Shown piece after piece: positions 1 through 9,512 of a stretch of 64,000 nucleotides of DNA; position 1 is the stretch's first letter, and every line of letters begins with the position of its first letter. The notes below the pieces were generated by a model that had not been told where the DNA came from, ran no database searches, and was given only the letters and a program-made list of their open reading frames with translations. The stretch covers positions 1-64,000 of the forward strand of contig UQRP01000010.1 of the NCBI GenBank assembly GCA_900543585.1, in the 5' to 3' direction. This DNA is from an uncultured Prevotella sp. GTDB taxonomy: Bacteria > Bacteroidota > Bacteroidia > Bacteroidales > Bacteroidaceae. The translations under genes were made by a program, and so were the position numbers.

Positions 1-57
1 CCGGTCACGGCCACATATAGAGTTTAATAAAAGCCACTTTTTAAAGTGGACTCAATC

Positions 58-3000
58 ATGAATAAACGAATATTCATTTGGCTGATGCTCTTCTTCACGA
101 GTATCAGTCTTCGTGCCCAACAAAAGCTTACGGGCACCATTCTTGATGGCAGTGACAAGCAGCCGCTTATAGGTGCCACCATTCAGGTTCCTGGAACTTC
201 TCACGGAACAGTAGCAGACATGGATGGCCATTTTTCTTTTGAACTGCCTGCTGGCAAGAACATTGTTCAGGTATCTATGGTAGGCTACAAAACGCAGGTC
301 ATCAACGTTAAAGGCAAACAGACCCTTCAAGTTATCCTACAGCCAGATGCAGGCATGCTCGAAGAGACTGTCGTTATCGGTTATGGTACGATGAAGAAGC
401 GCGATCTGAGCGGTGCTATGACTCAAATTAAGAGTGAGGACATCCTGAAGGGTGGTTCTTCTGATGCTGCCCATGCTTTGCAGGGTAAGGTGGCCGGTGT
501 GCAGATCTCGCAGAACGACGGCTCTCCGGGTGCCGGCGTGAGTGTCACTGTCCGTGGTGCCAACTCTTTCTCTACCAGTTCGCAGCCGCTCTATATCGTA
601 GATGGCGTTCCCTTTGGTACTGACCCTAACGGCACTCCATCCAGCGGTGCCAACACAGGAAACAATCAAAGCACAAGCCCGCTGTCAATGATCAATCCTA
701 ACGACATTGAGAAAATAGAGGTGCTCAAAGACGCTTCTGCCACAGCCATCTATGGCTCGCGCGGTGCCAATGGTGTGATCATCATCACCACCAAGCGCGG
801 ACAGAAAGGCAATGGACATCCCAAGGTGGAGCTCGATGCCAAGTGGGGCCTCTCGAAGATTGCCAAGCGCGTGAAGGTCCTGGATCCTTACACTTATGCG
901 CTCTATCAGAACGAGGGCTACTACAACAGCCTCAATTATGACGGATCCGCGTCTGTTAACTTGCCCTATCCCGGCAAATGGACATACACCTATATCAATG
1001 GTGTGGCTGACTACTCCACAGGCAAGTACGAGGCTGCTCCAGAAGACTATCTCACTCCCGGCACACGCACCGACGAATACGGCAACAACTATGTCGTTGA
1101 GGGAGCCGACTGGCAGGATGAGATCTATCAGACCGGCTGGCAGCAGGACTACAATGTCAGTGTCAGCGATGGCAGTGACAAAGGATGGTACAACTTCTCC
1201 GGCAACTATACCAAGCAGGACGGTATCATCAAGAATACCGGCTATGAGCGTTATGGCATCTCCATCAATATTGGCCGCCATATTACCAATTGGCTGGAGA
1301 TGGGCACCAGCAGCATCTTCTCAAATGCTGTCACCGACTTCCAGCGCACCAACTCTGAGAATACGGGCATTATCCGCTCTGCCCTCATCTTCCCGCCGAC
1401 CTACGGACCGGGAGCGGCCACGGAGCAGCTCGACGACCTCAACTGGTTGGCCGCCAACCCGAAGGCTTATGTCGATGGCGCCAAAGATCAGCTCAAGCAG
1501 ATCAGTTGGTTCTCCAGTTCCTATCTTGAGGCTAAGCTCACCCCTTGGCTGAAGTTCCGTCAGAACCTCGGTCTCGGATACAACGACGGGCACCGTGGCA
1601 CCTATTACGACCGTCACACCCAGGAGGGAAAGTCGCCTAACAATGGTAAGGGCGGCAAGGCTACCAGCATTTGGAAGAGCCTCACCTCAGAGAGCATCCT
1701 CACCTTTGACAAGACCTGGGGCATCCATCAGCTCAATGCCGTGGCCGGTATGACCTTTGAGAAAGGCACCGGAGAGACCACCGCTATGACCGTCACCAAC
1801 TTCCCGACCGACTACACCAAGGACAACGACATGAGCCTGGCTATCGGCACCCCGAATATCGAGAGCAGCACGACCAAGCAGACCTTAGAGTCGTTCCTCG
1901 GACGTATCAACTACACCCTGATGGACAAATACCTCTTCACGGCCAGCATGCGTACCGACGGCAGCTCCAGTTTTGCCAAGAACAACAAATGGGCTACCTT
2001 CTTCTCTGGGGCTTTCGCCTGGCGTGCCAGTGAGGAGAAGTTTATACAGGATTTGAACATCTTCTCCAATTTGAAGTTCCGTCTGAGCTTTGGTCAGACC
2101 GGTAACCAGGCCATCGGAGCCTACCGTACGCTGACCGTCCTCCAGGCTGCCAAATATCCTTATAGCGGCTCTTTGGAGAGCGGACTCTCTACCATCGACT
2201 GGCGTGGGCCTACGAATCCCGACTTAAAATGGGAGACAACCGACCAGTTTAATGCCGGTATCGACATGGGCTTCATGGACAACCGCCTGCAGTTCACCGT
2301 CGACTATTATCATAAGAAGACGCGCGACCTGTTGCAGACCGTCACCATTCCTGCCAGTTCCGGCTACAAGCAGATGATGATCAACAGCGGTAATGTCACC
2401 AACGAAGGCCTTGAGTTCACCCTCAACTATAACATTCTTCAGAATTCTCCTGTGAAATGGAATGTCAGTGCCAACCTCAGCTTCAACAAGAACCGCATCG
2501 GCGGACTTGACGGTGACCAGTTTGCCACCTCTCTGTGGAGCGCCGCTGACCAGGCTTTCCTGCAGCGCAACGGCTGTCCTATCGGTACGCTCTACGGCTA
2601 TGTCGAGGATGGATTCTACGACAATATCGCTGAGGTCAAGGCAAGAAAGGAATATGCCAATTATTCTGACGTAGAGGCTAAGAAACTCGTCGGTGAGGTC
2701 AAGTACCGCGACCTCAACGGTGATGGTAAGATTACTTCCGAGGACCGTACCATCATTGGTGATACCAACCCCGACTTCATCTATGGTCTGACCAACAACC
2801 TGTCGTGGAAGAACTTCAGTCTGTCATTCCTGCTCCAGGGCTCTCAGGGCAACGACATTCTGAACTACAATCTCACCGACATCAAGATGGCCAATATCGG
2901 TAACATCACTGTTGATGCCTACAACAGCCGGTGGACACCGGAGACGGCAGCAACAGCCAAATGGCCGAAGGTCTCGTCCAGCTATACGCGTAAGTGGCTG

Positions 3001-3261
3001 ATGAGCGACCGCTATGTAGAGAATGGAAGCTATCTGAAGATGAAGTATATCACTCTCTCTTACTCGCTCAACAAGCCTTTCAAGTGGATAGAGCGCATGA
3101 ACGTCTCACTGACGGCCAACAACCTCTTTACCATTACCAATTACAGTTGGTTTGACCCTGATGTCAACGCTGGTGGAAACAATGCTGCCTGCCCGGGTGT
3201 GGATAGCTATTCCTACCCCAGTGCACGTTCCTTCGTCTTAGGTATTAACTTCGTGTTCTAA
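58..3261 (+). CDS. SusC-like TonB-dependent outer-membrane transporter (mannan locus)
   Basis: Outer-membrane beta-barrel transporter that imports oligosaccharides with energy from TonB. I chose the ATG at 58, which opens a clear signal peptide ending at LRAQ; an in-frame GTG lies 12 bases earlier. The mature protein begins with a carboxypeptidase-regulatory-like domain (about residues 25-100), then a TonB-box-like stretch (EETVVIGYG), a plug domain and a long barrel ending in aromatic GINFVF. The length, 1067 residues, is normal for SusC proteins. It is followed by susD and a glycan-binding lipoprotein on the same strand, then by mannan-degrading genes, so mannan oligosaccharides are the inferred cargo. 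Only 57 bases precede it, so its promoter cannot be judged. Confidence 0.93.
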   Translation: MNKRIFIWLMLFFTSISLRAQQKLTGTILDGSDKQPLIGATIQVPGTSHGTVADMDGHFSFELPAGKNIVQVSMVGYKTQVINVKGKQTLQVILQPDAGMLEETVVIGYGTMKKRDLSGAMTQIKSEDILKGGSSDAAHALQGKVAGVQISQNDGSPGAGVSVTVRGANSFSTSSQPLYIVDGVPFGTDPNGTPSSGANTGNNQSTSPLSMINPNDIEKIEVLKDASATAIYGSRGANGVIIITTKRGQKGNGHPKVELDAKWGLSKIAKRVKVLDPYTYALYQNEGYYNSLNYDGSASVNLPYPGKWTYTYINGVADYSTGKYEAAPEDYLTPGTRTDEYGNNYVVEGADWQDEIYQTGWQQDYNVSVSDGSDKGWYNFSGNYTKQDGIIKNTGYERYGISINIGRHITNWLEMGTSSIFSNAVTDFQRTNSENTGIIRSALIFPPTYGPGAATEQLDDLNWLAANPKAYVDGAKDQLKQISWFSSSYLEAKLTPWLKFRQNLGLGYNDGHRGTYYDRHTQEGKSPNNGKGGKATSIWKSLTSESILTFDKTWGIHQLNAVAGMTFEKGTGETTAMTVTNFPTDYTKDNDMSLAIGTPNIESSTTKQTLESFLGRINYTLMDKYLFTASMRTDGSSSFAKNNKWATFFSGAFAWRASEEKFIQDLNIFSNLKFRLSFGQTGNQAIGAYRTLTVLQAAKYPYSGSLESGLSTIDWRGPTNPDLKWETTDQFNAGIDMGFMDNRLQFTVDYYHKKTRDLLQTVTIPASSGYKQMMINSGNVTNEGLEFTLNYNILQNSPVKWNVSANLSFNKNRIGGLDGDQFATSLWSAADQAFLQRNGCPIGTLYGYVEDGFYDNIAEVKARKEYANYSDVEAKKLVGEVKYRDLNGDGKITSEDRTIIGDTNPDFIYGLTNNLSWKNFSLSFLLQGSQGNDILNYNLTDIKMANIGNITVDAYNSRWTPETAATAKWPKVSSSYTRKWLMSDRYVENGSYLKMKYITLSYSLNKPFKWIERMNVSLTANNLFTITNYSWFDPDVNAGGNNAACPGVDSYSYPSARSFVLGINFVF

Positions 3262-3315
3262 TCTACAGGCGTTTATCATCAATATATACCAATCACTCCT
3301 TATTAATAAATAACA

Positions 3316-5043
3316 ATGAAAAAACATATATATATCATCGCCACGCTTCTGCTGTGTGTGCTGACATTAGGCAGCTGTAGCAGTTGGATAGAGGAAGACC
3401 CTGACAGCCTTATCACGGACGAGAAAGTCGGTGACAGTGAGGATGCTGCAGCGCAGTGGGTGACCGGTGTCTACAGCAAGTGGATCTATGACATGTTCTG
3501 TTGGGGCTTCTTCCCAAAGGTTTTAGAGATTGATGCCGACTATATCTCCGGCCCCGACTGGCTGTTCAGCTCCCTCGGTGCGGGAAACTTTCAGGGCGAT
3601 CCGGCCTCTGTAGACGCTCTTTGGGAAGGCTGCTACGGACTGATCGGACGGGCCAACCTCGCTGAGAAGCATATCGCTGCCATGAACAATATCTCTCAAG
3701 CCGTAAAGAACAACGCCATCGGAGAGGTGAAGTTTCAGAAAGCCTTTGCCTATTTCCTCCTCGTCAGGGCTTACGGCCCCATTCCCGTGCAGGGAGAGCA
3801 GGAGACAACAGACCGCCAGAAGCAGCAACAGCCGCGACAGAGCGTCGACTCTGTGTATAACTATATCACCAAGAACCTTGAAGAGGCTGCCAATATGATG
3901 TACAAGAACACGGACGCAGGTTACAAGACAGGGCATGTTAGTGCTGGAAGTGCCGCGGGGCTGTTGGCTAAGGTCTATGCCACCGAAGCTTCTGCCGCCA
4001 TGCCCGTCGGTACGCAGATTACTGTGCGCACGGGTAAGGCTTACGAAGGATCAGGTGACAATAAGAACTATGCGCCCCTTGAGAGCAAAACTTTCAGCAA
4101 GACTGCTGTCGCCGGTTATGAGAACATGGACTCCAAGACTCTCTATACCAAAGCTGCCAAGTGGGCCAAGGCTGTTATCGACGGAAAATATGGTTCTTAT
4201 GAATTGCTTCCCTACGACAAGCTGTGGAACAAGAACTATAAGAATGCCTCTGAGTTTATGTTCTCCATTGGTTCTGTCAGCGGCGATACGAAGTACAAGA
4301 ACGCCATCCACAACCAGTATGAAGGAACCTATGAGTCGAAAGGCTCCGAGTTTATCCAGACCGGTGGATGGATAGGCTGCACACGCCATTGGTATGACCT
4401 CTTCGACGAGAACGACTACCGCATCACCCAGGGCGTGAAGCACCGCTGGCGCGAATACTACCATAAGGAGAAGAACCTTGGCTTCTACTATCCTAACACA
4501 GAGAAGTACAAGCAGATGGTGGCAGATAAAGTAGCACCCTTCAACGACGGTGTGAGCTACTACTATTCTATGGATTCTCAGTGCTTGGCTTTCACTACGA
4601 AATATGCTGATGTTACCGATGCCTCTACAGAGCAGGCCGATGCCAACTGGCCGTTCCTGCGCTATGCCGACGTGCTCCTCATTTATGCAGAGGCTGAGAA
4701 TGAGCTCGGCAACCAACAGAAGGCGCTGTCCTATCTCAACATAGTGCGTGAGCGCTCCAATGCTCAGGACGGATGGCTCAACGGTGACGGTGGCCTCGGT
4801 ACGGTGGAGAAGATGCGCAGTGCCATCATCGAAGAGCGTGCCAAAGAGTTTGCTTGCGAGGCCGACCGTCGTTGGGACCTCATCCGCTGGGGTATCTATC
4901 TCGACGCTATGAATGCTCTTGGTGGTAGTGATGACTGCGGCGTGAACAAATCACGCACCAGCCGCAACCTGCTCTATCCTATCCCCACTTCAGAGCTTAA
5001 CACCAACCACGCCATCAAGGGCAACAACCCGGGATGGAACTAA
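3316..5043 (+). CDS. SusD/RagB-family glycan-binding lipoprotein (mannan locus)
   Basis: Surface lipoprotein that caps the SusC barrel and binds incoming glycan. The N-terminus has a lipoprotein signal with lipobox LGSC (Cys at residue 21), followed by an acidic stretch (IEEDPD) of the kind that favours surface export. The body shows SusD features: the N-terminal helical region with FLLVRAYGPIP, and the C-terminal block FLRYADVLLIYAEAENELG, LNIVRERSN and EERAKEFACEADRRWDLIRWG. The 575 residues are typical. It lies 54 bases after susC and 24 bases before the third lipoprotein gene, so the three are probably one transcript. Substrate is inferred from the neighbours, not from the protein itself. 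Confidence 0.93.
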   Translation: MKKHIYIIATLLLCVLTLGSCSSWIEEDPDSLITDEKVGDSEDAAAQWVTGVYSKWIYDMFCWGFFPKVLEIDADYISGPDWLFSSLGAGNFQGDPASVDALWEGCYGLIGRANLAEKHIAAMNNISQAVKNNAIGEVKFQKAFAYFLLVRAYGPIPVQGEQETTDRQKQQQPRQSVDSVYNYITKNLEEAANMMYKNTDAGYKTGHVSAGSAAGLLAKVYATEASAAMPVGTQITVRTGKAYEGSGDNKNYAPLESKTFSKTAVAGYENMDSKTLYTKAAKWAKAVIDGKYGSYELLPYDKLWNKNYKNASEFMFSIGSVSGDTKYKNAIHNQYEGTYESKGSEFIQTGGWIGCTRHWYDLFDENDYRITQGVKHRWREYYHKEKNLGFYYPNTEKYKQMVADKVAPFNDGVSYYYSMDSQCLAFTTKYADVTDASTEQADANWPFLRYADVLLIYAEAENELGNQQKALSYLNIVRERSNAQDGWLNGDGGLGTVEKMRSAIIEERAKEFACEADRRWDLIRWGIYLDAMNALGGSDDCGVNKSRTSRNLLYPIPTSELNTNHAIKGNNPGWN

Positions 5044-5067
5044 ACAAACGCTTCAATCATTCCAACC

Positions 5068-6219
5068 ATGAAAATTTCTTCTATTAAATACACGCTTCTC
5101 ATTGCTGCGGTCTCACTCTTTTCCGCATGTAACGATGTTGTTGACTTCGATGACAATTATACGCGTGAAGACAAGGTTGCCAATGCCGCAGCCCCTTCCA
5201 TCACGGCCGTCTATGCTGTCGGCGACACGGCTATGGCTACACCTATCACGTTGGGGGAGCGCAATGAGCTGGTACGGATCACGGGTAAGAACCTCAACAA
5301 TGTGAAGAAGATAACCTTCAACACTGTAGAGGCCGACCTCAGCGAGGTCTACACCTATTCCGATGGTGCTGTGGTGCGCATTCCGAAACAGCTCAGCACC
5401 GAGCAGGTCAACAAGATAGAGTATACCACTGACCAGGGAACAACGACTTTTGACTTCACCGTCAACTTCCCATCCCTGTCCATCAAGGGGCCTGACAATG
5501 AGTTCGTCAACGCGGGGAGCAACGAGATACTCTTGGGACAGAACTTCGACCTCTATGACATCAAGGCTACTGTCGGTGGTGCTGACTGCAAGGTGACGAC
5601 GCTGTCCTCCGACTCTCTCGCCATAACCATTCCTGAGGGTACAGCCGACAACAGCGAGCTGGTGCTGTCGTGGACTGACAACAAAGGGCAGGCTGCCTCT
5701 CAAAGCTATGTCTTCCGCCCGACAGCTCATCTGCTTTATGGCAACCTCGATGACGCATCGCTATCGTCCGGCGGCCTCACGGCTGCTGTGGAAAGTGATG
5801 ATGCTACGGCCACGGCCTCGAAGCTCGGCAACAATCACCTGCACTTCACCGGCACCTATAGTGCATGGTCGTGGAACACTTACGACATCAGCCGCAACAT
5901 GGTTGACGTGGGCGACATGAGCAACCTTGATGATTATGTGCTCAGATTTGAGGTGTTGACGACCTCGGCAGCGCCGTTGACGGGCGACTTCCAACTGCGT
6001 TTCCAAATCAACTGGGGCAGCGACTACACTTGGAACCCGGCACAAACCATCAACACGCACGGACAGTGGAAGACCATCTCCTTGCCGCTCAAGGATATGG
6101 CATCCAACGGCATCTCTGCTGCTGATTCCTGGCAGACCTTGCGCCTTGTGCTCCAGCCAAAGACTTCCTACACGGCTGACTTCTGCATTGGAAATATCAG
6201 AATAGAGAAGGCAAAATGA
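5068..6219 (+). CDS. Surface glycan-binding lipoprotein with TIG/IPT domain
   Basis: Predicted surface glycan-binding protein in the SusE-like position. The signal peptide ends in the lipobox LFSAC (Cys about residue 21), followed by acidic residues (DVVDFDDN) consistent with export to the cell surface. An IPT/TIG immunoglobulin-like fold is visible at about residues 45-130 (LVRITGKNLNNVKKITF), a second similar repeat follows, and the C-terminal ~170 residues form a separate beta-rich, aromatic-rich module (SAWSWNTYDIS, FQINWGSDYTW) that probably binds glycan. It is the last gene of the susCD transcript and a terminator follows. The exact ligand cannot be read from the sequence; mannan is inferred from context. 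Confidence 0.82.
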   Translation: MKISSIKYTLLIAAVSLFSACNDVVDFDDNYTREDKVANAAAPSITAVYAVGDTAMATPITLGERNELVRITGKNLNNVKKITFNTVEADLSEVYTYSDGAVVRIPKQLSTEQVNKIEYTTDQGTTTFDFTVNFPSLSIKGPDNEFVNAGSNEILLGQNFDLYDIKATVGGADCKVTTLSSDSLAITIPEGTADNSELVLSWTDNKGQAASQSYVFRPTAHLLYGNLDDASLSSGGLTAAVESDDATATASKLGNNHLHFTGTYSAWSWNTYDISRNMVDVGDMSNLDDYVLRFEVLTTSAAPLTGDFQLRFQINWGSDYTWNPAQTINTHGQWKTISLPLKDMASNGISAADSWQTLRLVLQPKTSYTADFCIGNIRIEKAK

Positions 6220-6273
6220 TGTGATACGTTAGGTTCCAAGTATGTCTTGGATTTCCAAAAATATTAAGTATGA

Positions 6274-6300
6274 GGGCAGTGCTGATGGCACTGCCCTTTA
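6274..6300 (+). terminator. Intrinsic terminator after the susCD-SGBP operon
   Basis: Perfect 9-bp stem GGGCAGTGC / GCACTGCCC with a 5-base loop, followed by TTTATTA. It lies 55 bases after the stop of the glycan-binding lipoprotein and separates it from the GH36 gene. Confidence 0.8.
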
Positions 6301-6421
6301 TTATACCGGTATACCGGCAAACTCCTGCTATTCAAACAAGTCATTCATTGTTATCACTTTTTTGGCACAGGGGATATTTTCCGTGGGTTGGATATGAATT
6401 TTCTTCTCCAAACGCAGGGCT

Positions 6422-6478
6422 TTGCCGGTGACGCCGCAGGGACGGAGTTTATCCCCTGCCCCTATAGCCCCGCCCTGC
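6422..6478 (+). repeat. GC-rich dispersed cassette next to the 22-bp repeat array
   Basis: The stretch starting TTGCCGGTGACGCCGCAGGG and ending in CCCCGCCC resembles segments at 54062-54110 and, more loosely, 27347-27390. In each case it sits next to an array of the 22-bp repeat. No coding signal was seen. It is part of the 537-base gap between the glycan-binding protein and GH36, which otherwise holds only the terminator and the repeat array. Confidence 0.5.
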
Positions 6479-6489
6479 TCCTTATATGC

Positions 6490-6580
6490 TCCGCATATCC
6501 ACGGCATATGCCAGCGATATCTATGGCAAATGCCAGCGATATCCACGGCAAATGCCAGCGATATCCACGGCAATTGCCAT
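6490..6580. repeat. 22-bp-period palindromic tandem repeat, locus 1 (four cores)
   Basis: Four copies of a palindromic core (GGCATATGCC, GGCAAATGCC twice, GGCAATTGCC) start at 6503, 6525, 6547 and 6569, exactly 22 bases apart. Each pair is separated by AGCGATATC plus three bases, so GATATC forms a second palindrome. Both strands are open in several frames only because of the repeat composition; 22 is not a multiple of three, so this is not protein repeat coding. The same unit occurs at 27204-27302 and 53943-54026. Confidence 0.85.
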
Positions 6581-6756
6581 GAAATGAGCACTGCCCCCGG
6601 CGGTGCGTCCTGCCCTTCATCTGTTGGTACTTTTCTATCAATCTCTGACACTTATCTTTTGGGCAGACAAAATAGTTGCTGGCAGATGCGCTTTGTCTGT
6701 CAGCTTTTTACTAATTTAGCGGCAAGAAAACAATAATCTTGACTTTAAGACAATAT

Positions 6757-8940
6757 ATGAGAAAATTATTCACTCTTCTTTTATTAGCTCTCTCCGTGCC
6801 ATCAATGTGGGCACGGCAGTTGCACATTACGACCCCCCATCTGTCCCTCGTCGTCAATGCCGAGCAGGGAAAGACTCCTGAGTTTGTCTATTTTGGAAGG
6901 CGTCTCTCAGCCGGTGACTTGGCTGTGCTGCCGGCACCTGTCGGTGGGCGAATGGACCTCTATCCTGCCTATGGTCTCAATCCCGCCAATGAGGCGGCGC
7001 TGAGCATCCGTCATAGCGATGGCGATATGACGACGGTCTTGAAGGTTACTGGTGCTGAGCAGACCGACACCCTCACCACGATTCATCTCCGTGACCCCCG
7101 CCACGCCGTCAGCGTCAACCTCTACTATCGTACGCGTCGTGATGCTGATGTTATAGAGATGTTTTCCAGTATCCGCAATGAAGAGAAGTCAGTCATCACG
7201 CTCTCTTCTTTTGCTTCCGCCATGCTTCCCATCCGTCGTGGCAACGTCTGGCAAAGCCATCTCTATGGTACATGGGCTGACGAAGGTCAGGTTGCTGAGA
7301 GTCCTCTGGCACCAGGAGAACTCATCGTCACTGACAATGACGGCACGCGCAACAGTCATGGCTCCCATGCCGAGATGATGTTCTCTCTCGACGGCAAGCC
7401 GCAGGAACTCACGGGCGATGTCATCGGCGCTGCACTCTGTTGGTCGGGGCCTTACCGCCTGCGCACTGTTACCGACGACACCGATTACCACTACTTCTTC
7501 GCTGGGATGGAGGAGAAGAACTCCGAGTATCATTTGAAGAAAGGGGAGACTTTTACTACACCACCTTTAGCTATCACCTTCTCCAAGGAGGGAATGTCTG
7601 GCGTGAGCCGCAACTTCCATCGTTGGGGCCGACGTTATATGCTGCGTCACGGCAGCGAGCCGCGCCGCATCCTGCTCAACAGTTGGGAGGGCGTCTACTT
7701 CAATATCAATGAAGACGGCATGAACCGTATGATGCATGACATCAGCGACCTCGGCGGCGAGCTATTCGTTATGGACGACGGATGGTTTGGCACAAAATAT
7801 CCACGCAATACCGATAATGCTGCCCTTGGCGACTGGTTTGTCGACACGCGTAAGCTGCCTCATGGATTGCAGGCACTCTGCGATACGGCGAAAAAGGACG
7901 GTATCAAGTTCGGTATCTGGCTGGAGCCGGAGATGACCAACAACAAGAGTCTCCTCTATGAGCGCCATCCCGACTGGGTGTTGAAGCCCCGCACGCGCGA
8001 TGCCGTTGTAGGCCGTGGCGGCACACAGCTCACCCTTGACCTCTCCAATCCCAAGGTCCAGGATTATGTCTTCAATATGGTTGATACGCTGCTCACGCGC
8101 TACCCGGATATCGCTTATATTAAGTGGGATGTCAACATGGGCATTCAGAACGCCGGTTCGCAGTATCTGCCATCTGCCGACCAGAGCCACCTCTATATCG
8201 CTTACCATCGCGGACTTCACAAAGCCCTCGACCGTATCCGTGCCAAATATCCCGATGTCACCATCCAGGCCTGTGCCTCGGGCGGAGGCAGGGCCAACTG
8301 GGGCATGTTGCCTTGGTTTGATGAGTTCTGGGTCAGCGACAACACGGATGCTCTCCAGCGCGTCTATATGCAGTGGGGGACGAGCTACTTCTTCCCCGCT
8401 ATTGCCATGGCCAGCCATATCGCTTCCAATCCCAACCACCAGACTTTCCGCCGCATCCCGCTCAAATATCGTATTGACGTGGCTATGAGCGGACGCCTTG
8501 GGGTGGAGATGCAGCCACAGAATATGACGAAGGAGGAAAAAGCTCTCTGCAAGAAGGCCATCAGTGAATACAAACAGATTCGTCCCGTGGTACAGCAGGG
8601 TGACATCTACCGATTGGTGAGTCCTTTTGACAAGCAGGGTGTGGCCTCGCTGATGTATGTTGCTCCGGACAAGCAGCAGGCTGTGTGGTACTGGTGGAAG
8701 TTGGAGACTTTCCACGGTCAGCATCTGCCGGTAGTGAAGATGGCGGGGCTTGACCCGCTGAAACGCTACACCGTTCACGAACTCGACCGTATCGACAACG
8801 AGCCGCTACCTTGCGAAGGCAAAAGCTTCAGTGGACAGTATCTCATGGACAATGGTCTCGTGATGCCTTTGGAGCATGATGTCGATTACAACAAACGCAC
8901 GGCGTGGGCTTCCCGCGTGCTCCTTCTCAGTGCTGAATAA
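6757..8940 (+). CDS. GH36 alpha-galactosidase
   Basis: Retaining alpha-galactosidase predicted to remove alpha-1,6-galactose from galactomannan or galactoglucomannan oligosaccharides. I chose the ATG at 6757 because it opens a signal peptide (MRKLFTLLLLALSVPSMWA); an in-frame TTG lies 18 bases upstream. The order is an N-terminal beta-sandwich, a (beta/alpha)8 barrel and a C-terminal beta domain. The nucleophile is Asp458 in KWDVN and the acid/base Asp528 in SDNTDA; the 70-residue spacing matches characterised GH36 enzymes. The 727-residue length is normal. There is no lipobox, so periplasmic location is likely. Its stop is 17 bases before the GH3 remnant, implying a shared transcript before that gene decayed. 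Confidence 0.93.
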   Translation: MRKLFTLLLLALSVPSMWARQLHITTPHLSLVVNAEQGKTPEFVYFGRRLSAGDLAVLPAPVGGRMDLYPAYGLNPANEAALSIRHSDGDMTTVLKVTGAEQTDTLTTIHLRDPRHAVSVNLYYRTRRDADVIEMFSSIRNEEKSVITLSSFASAMLPIRRGNVWQSHLYGTWADEGQVAESPLAPGELIVTDNDGTRNSHGSHAEMMFSLDGKPQELTGDVIGAALCWSGPYRLRTVTDDTDYHYFFAGMEEKNSEYHLKKGETFTTPPLAITFSKEGMSGVSRNFHRWGRRYMLRHGSEPRRILLNSWEGVYFNINEDGMNRMMHDISDLGGELFVMDDGWFGTKYPRNTDNAALGDWFVDTRKLPHGLQALCDTAKKDGIKFGIWLEPEMTNNKSLLYERHPDWVLKPRTRDAVVGRGGTQLTLDLSNPKVQDYVFNMVDTLLTRYPDIAYIKWDVNMGIQNAGSQYLPSADQSHLYIAYHRGLHKALDRIRAKYPDVTIQACASGGGRANWGMLPWFDEFWVSDNTDALQRVYMQWGTSYFFPAIAMASHIASNPNHQTFRRIPLKYRIDVAMSGRLGVEMQPQNMTKEEKALCKKAISEYKQIRPVVQQGDIYRLVSPFDKQGVASLMYVAPDKQQAVWYWWKLETFHGQHLPVVKMAGLDPLKRYTVHELDRIDNEPLPCEGKSFSGQYLMDNGLVMPLEHDVDYNKRTAWASRVLLLSAE

Positions 8941-8957
8941 TCGACAAAAGACAATAT

Positions 8958-9466
8958 ATGTTACATCACAGATTAAAAATACTAATGGCAGCAATGGCTC
9001 TAACAACTACTATGGGCGCGCAGACAGCGCCGCAACTCAATGCGCACAACATTGATGAGATATTACGTGCTATGACGCTTGAGGAGAAAGCCCAGTTGCT
9101 TGTCGGCGACGGCAACACCGGCTTTGTCGGCAGTGGTGCCATGCTGGGCCATCAGTCGCGTCGCGTGGCGGGAGCTGCTGGACAAACGGTGGCCATCAAG
9201 CGCCTCGGCATTCCTGCTACCGTACTCACCGACGGACCTGCAGGTGTACATATCGACCCGATACGCAAGGGCACAGCCGCTACGTTCTATGCCACGGGAT
9301 TTCCCGTGGGCACCTGCTTGGCATCGACCTGGAACCCGCAGCTTGTCTATCACGTGGGGCAGGCTATCGGCAACGAAACCTTGGAGTATGGATGTGATGT
9401 TGTCTTACTGAGAAGACCAACAATGCTTTGGTCATGAAGGAAAAGCTCAACCTTCTGCATCAATAA
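8958..9466 (+). pseudogene. GH3 glycosidase with internal deletion (both ends appear kept)
   Basis: The first ~149 codons encode a signal peptide (ending TMGAQ) and the start of a GH3 beta-glycosidase barrel (MTLEEKAQLLVG, LGIPATVLTDGPAG, TGFPVGTCLASTWN). After LEYGCDVV the expected GH3 continuation is absent and the frame stops at 9437. From about 9407, in another frame, codons read TEKTNNALVMKEKLNLLHQ and stop at 9464-9466, which resembles the usual extreme C-terminus of Bacteroidota GH3 proteins. The simplest reading is one internal deletion of most of the gene plus a frame change. The catalytic residues are missing, so no enzyme is expected. The C-terminal match is from memory and less certain. 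Confidence 0.72.
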
Positions 9467-9512
9467 GTTGCGGAATTATATTGTTCTTATTATACAAGGT
9501 TTTAGAAAGAAT

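Noticed and set aside
6388..6736. Overlapping open frames on both strands with Arg-Tyr-His-rich or Ala-Thr-Asp-rich repeats (also at 27127-27409)
   Set aside because: They are produced by the 22-bp palindromic repeats, shift frame at each unit, lack similarity to known proteins and lack promoters.
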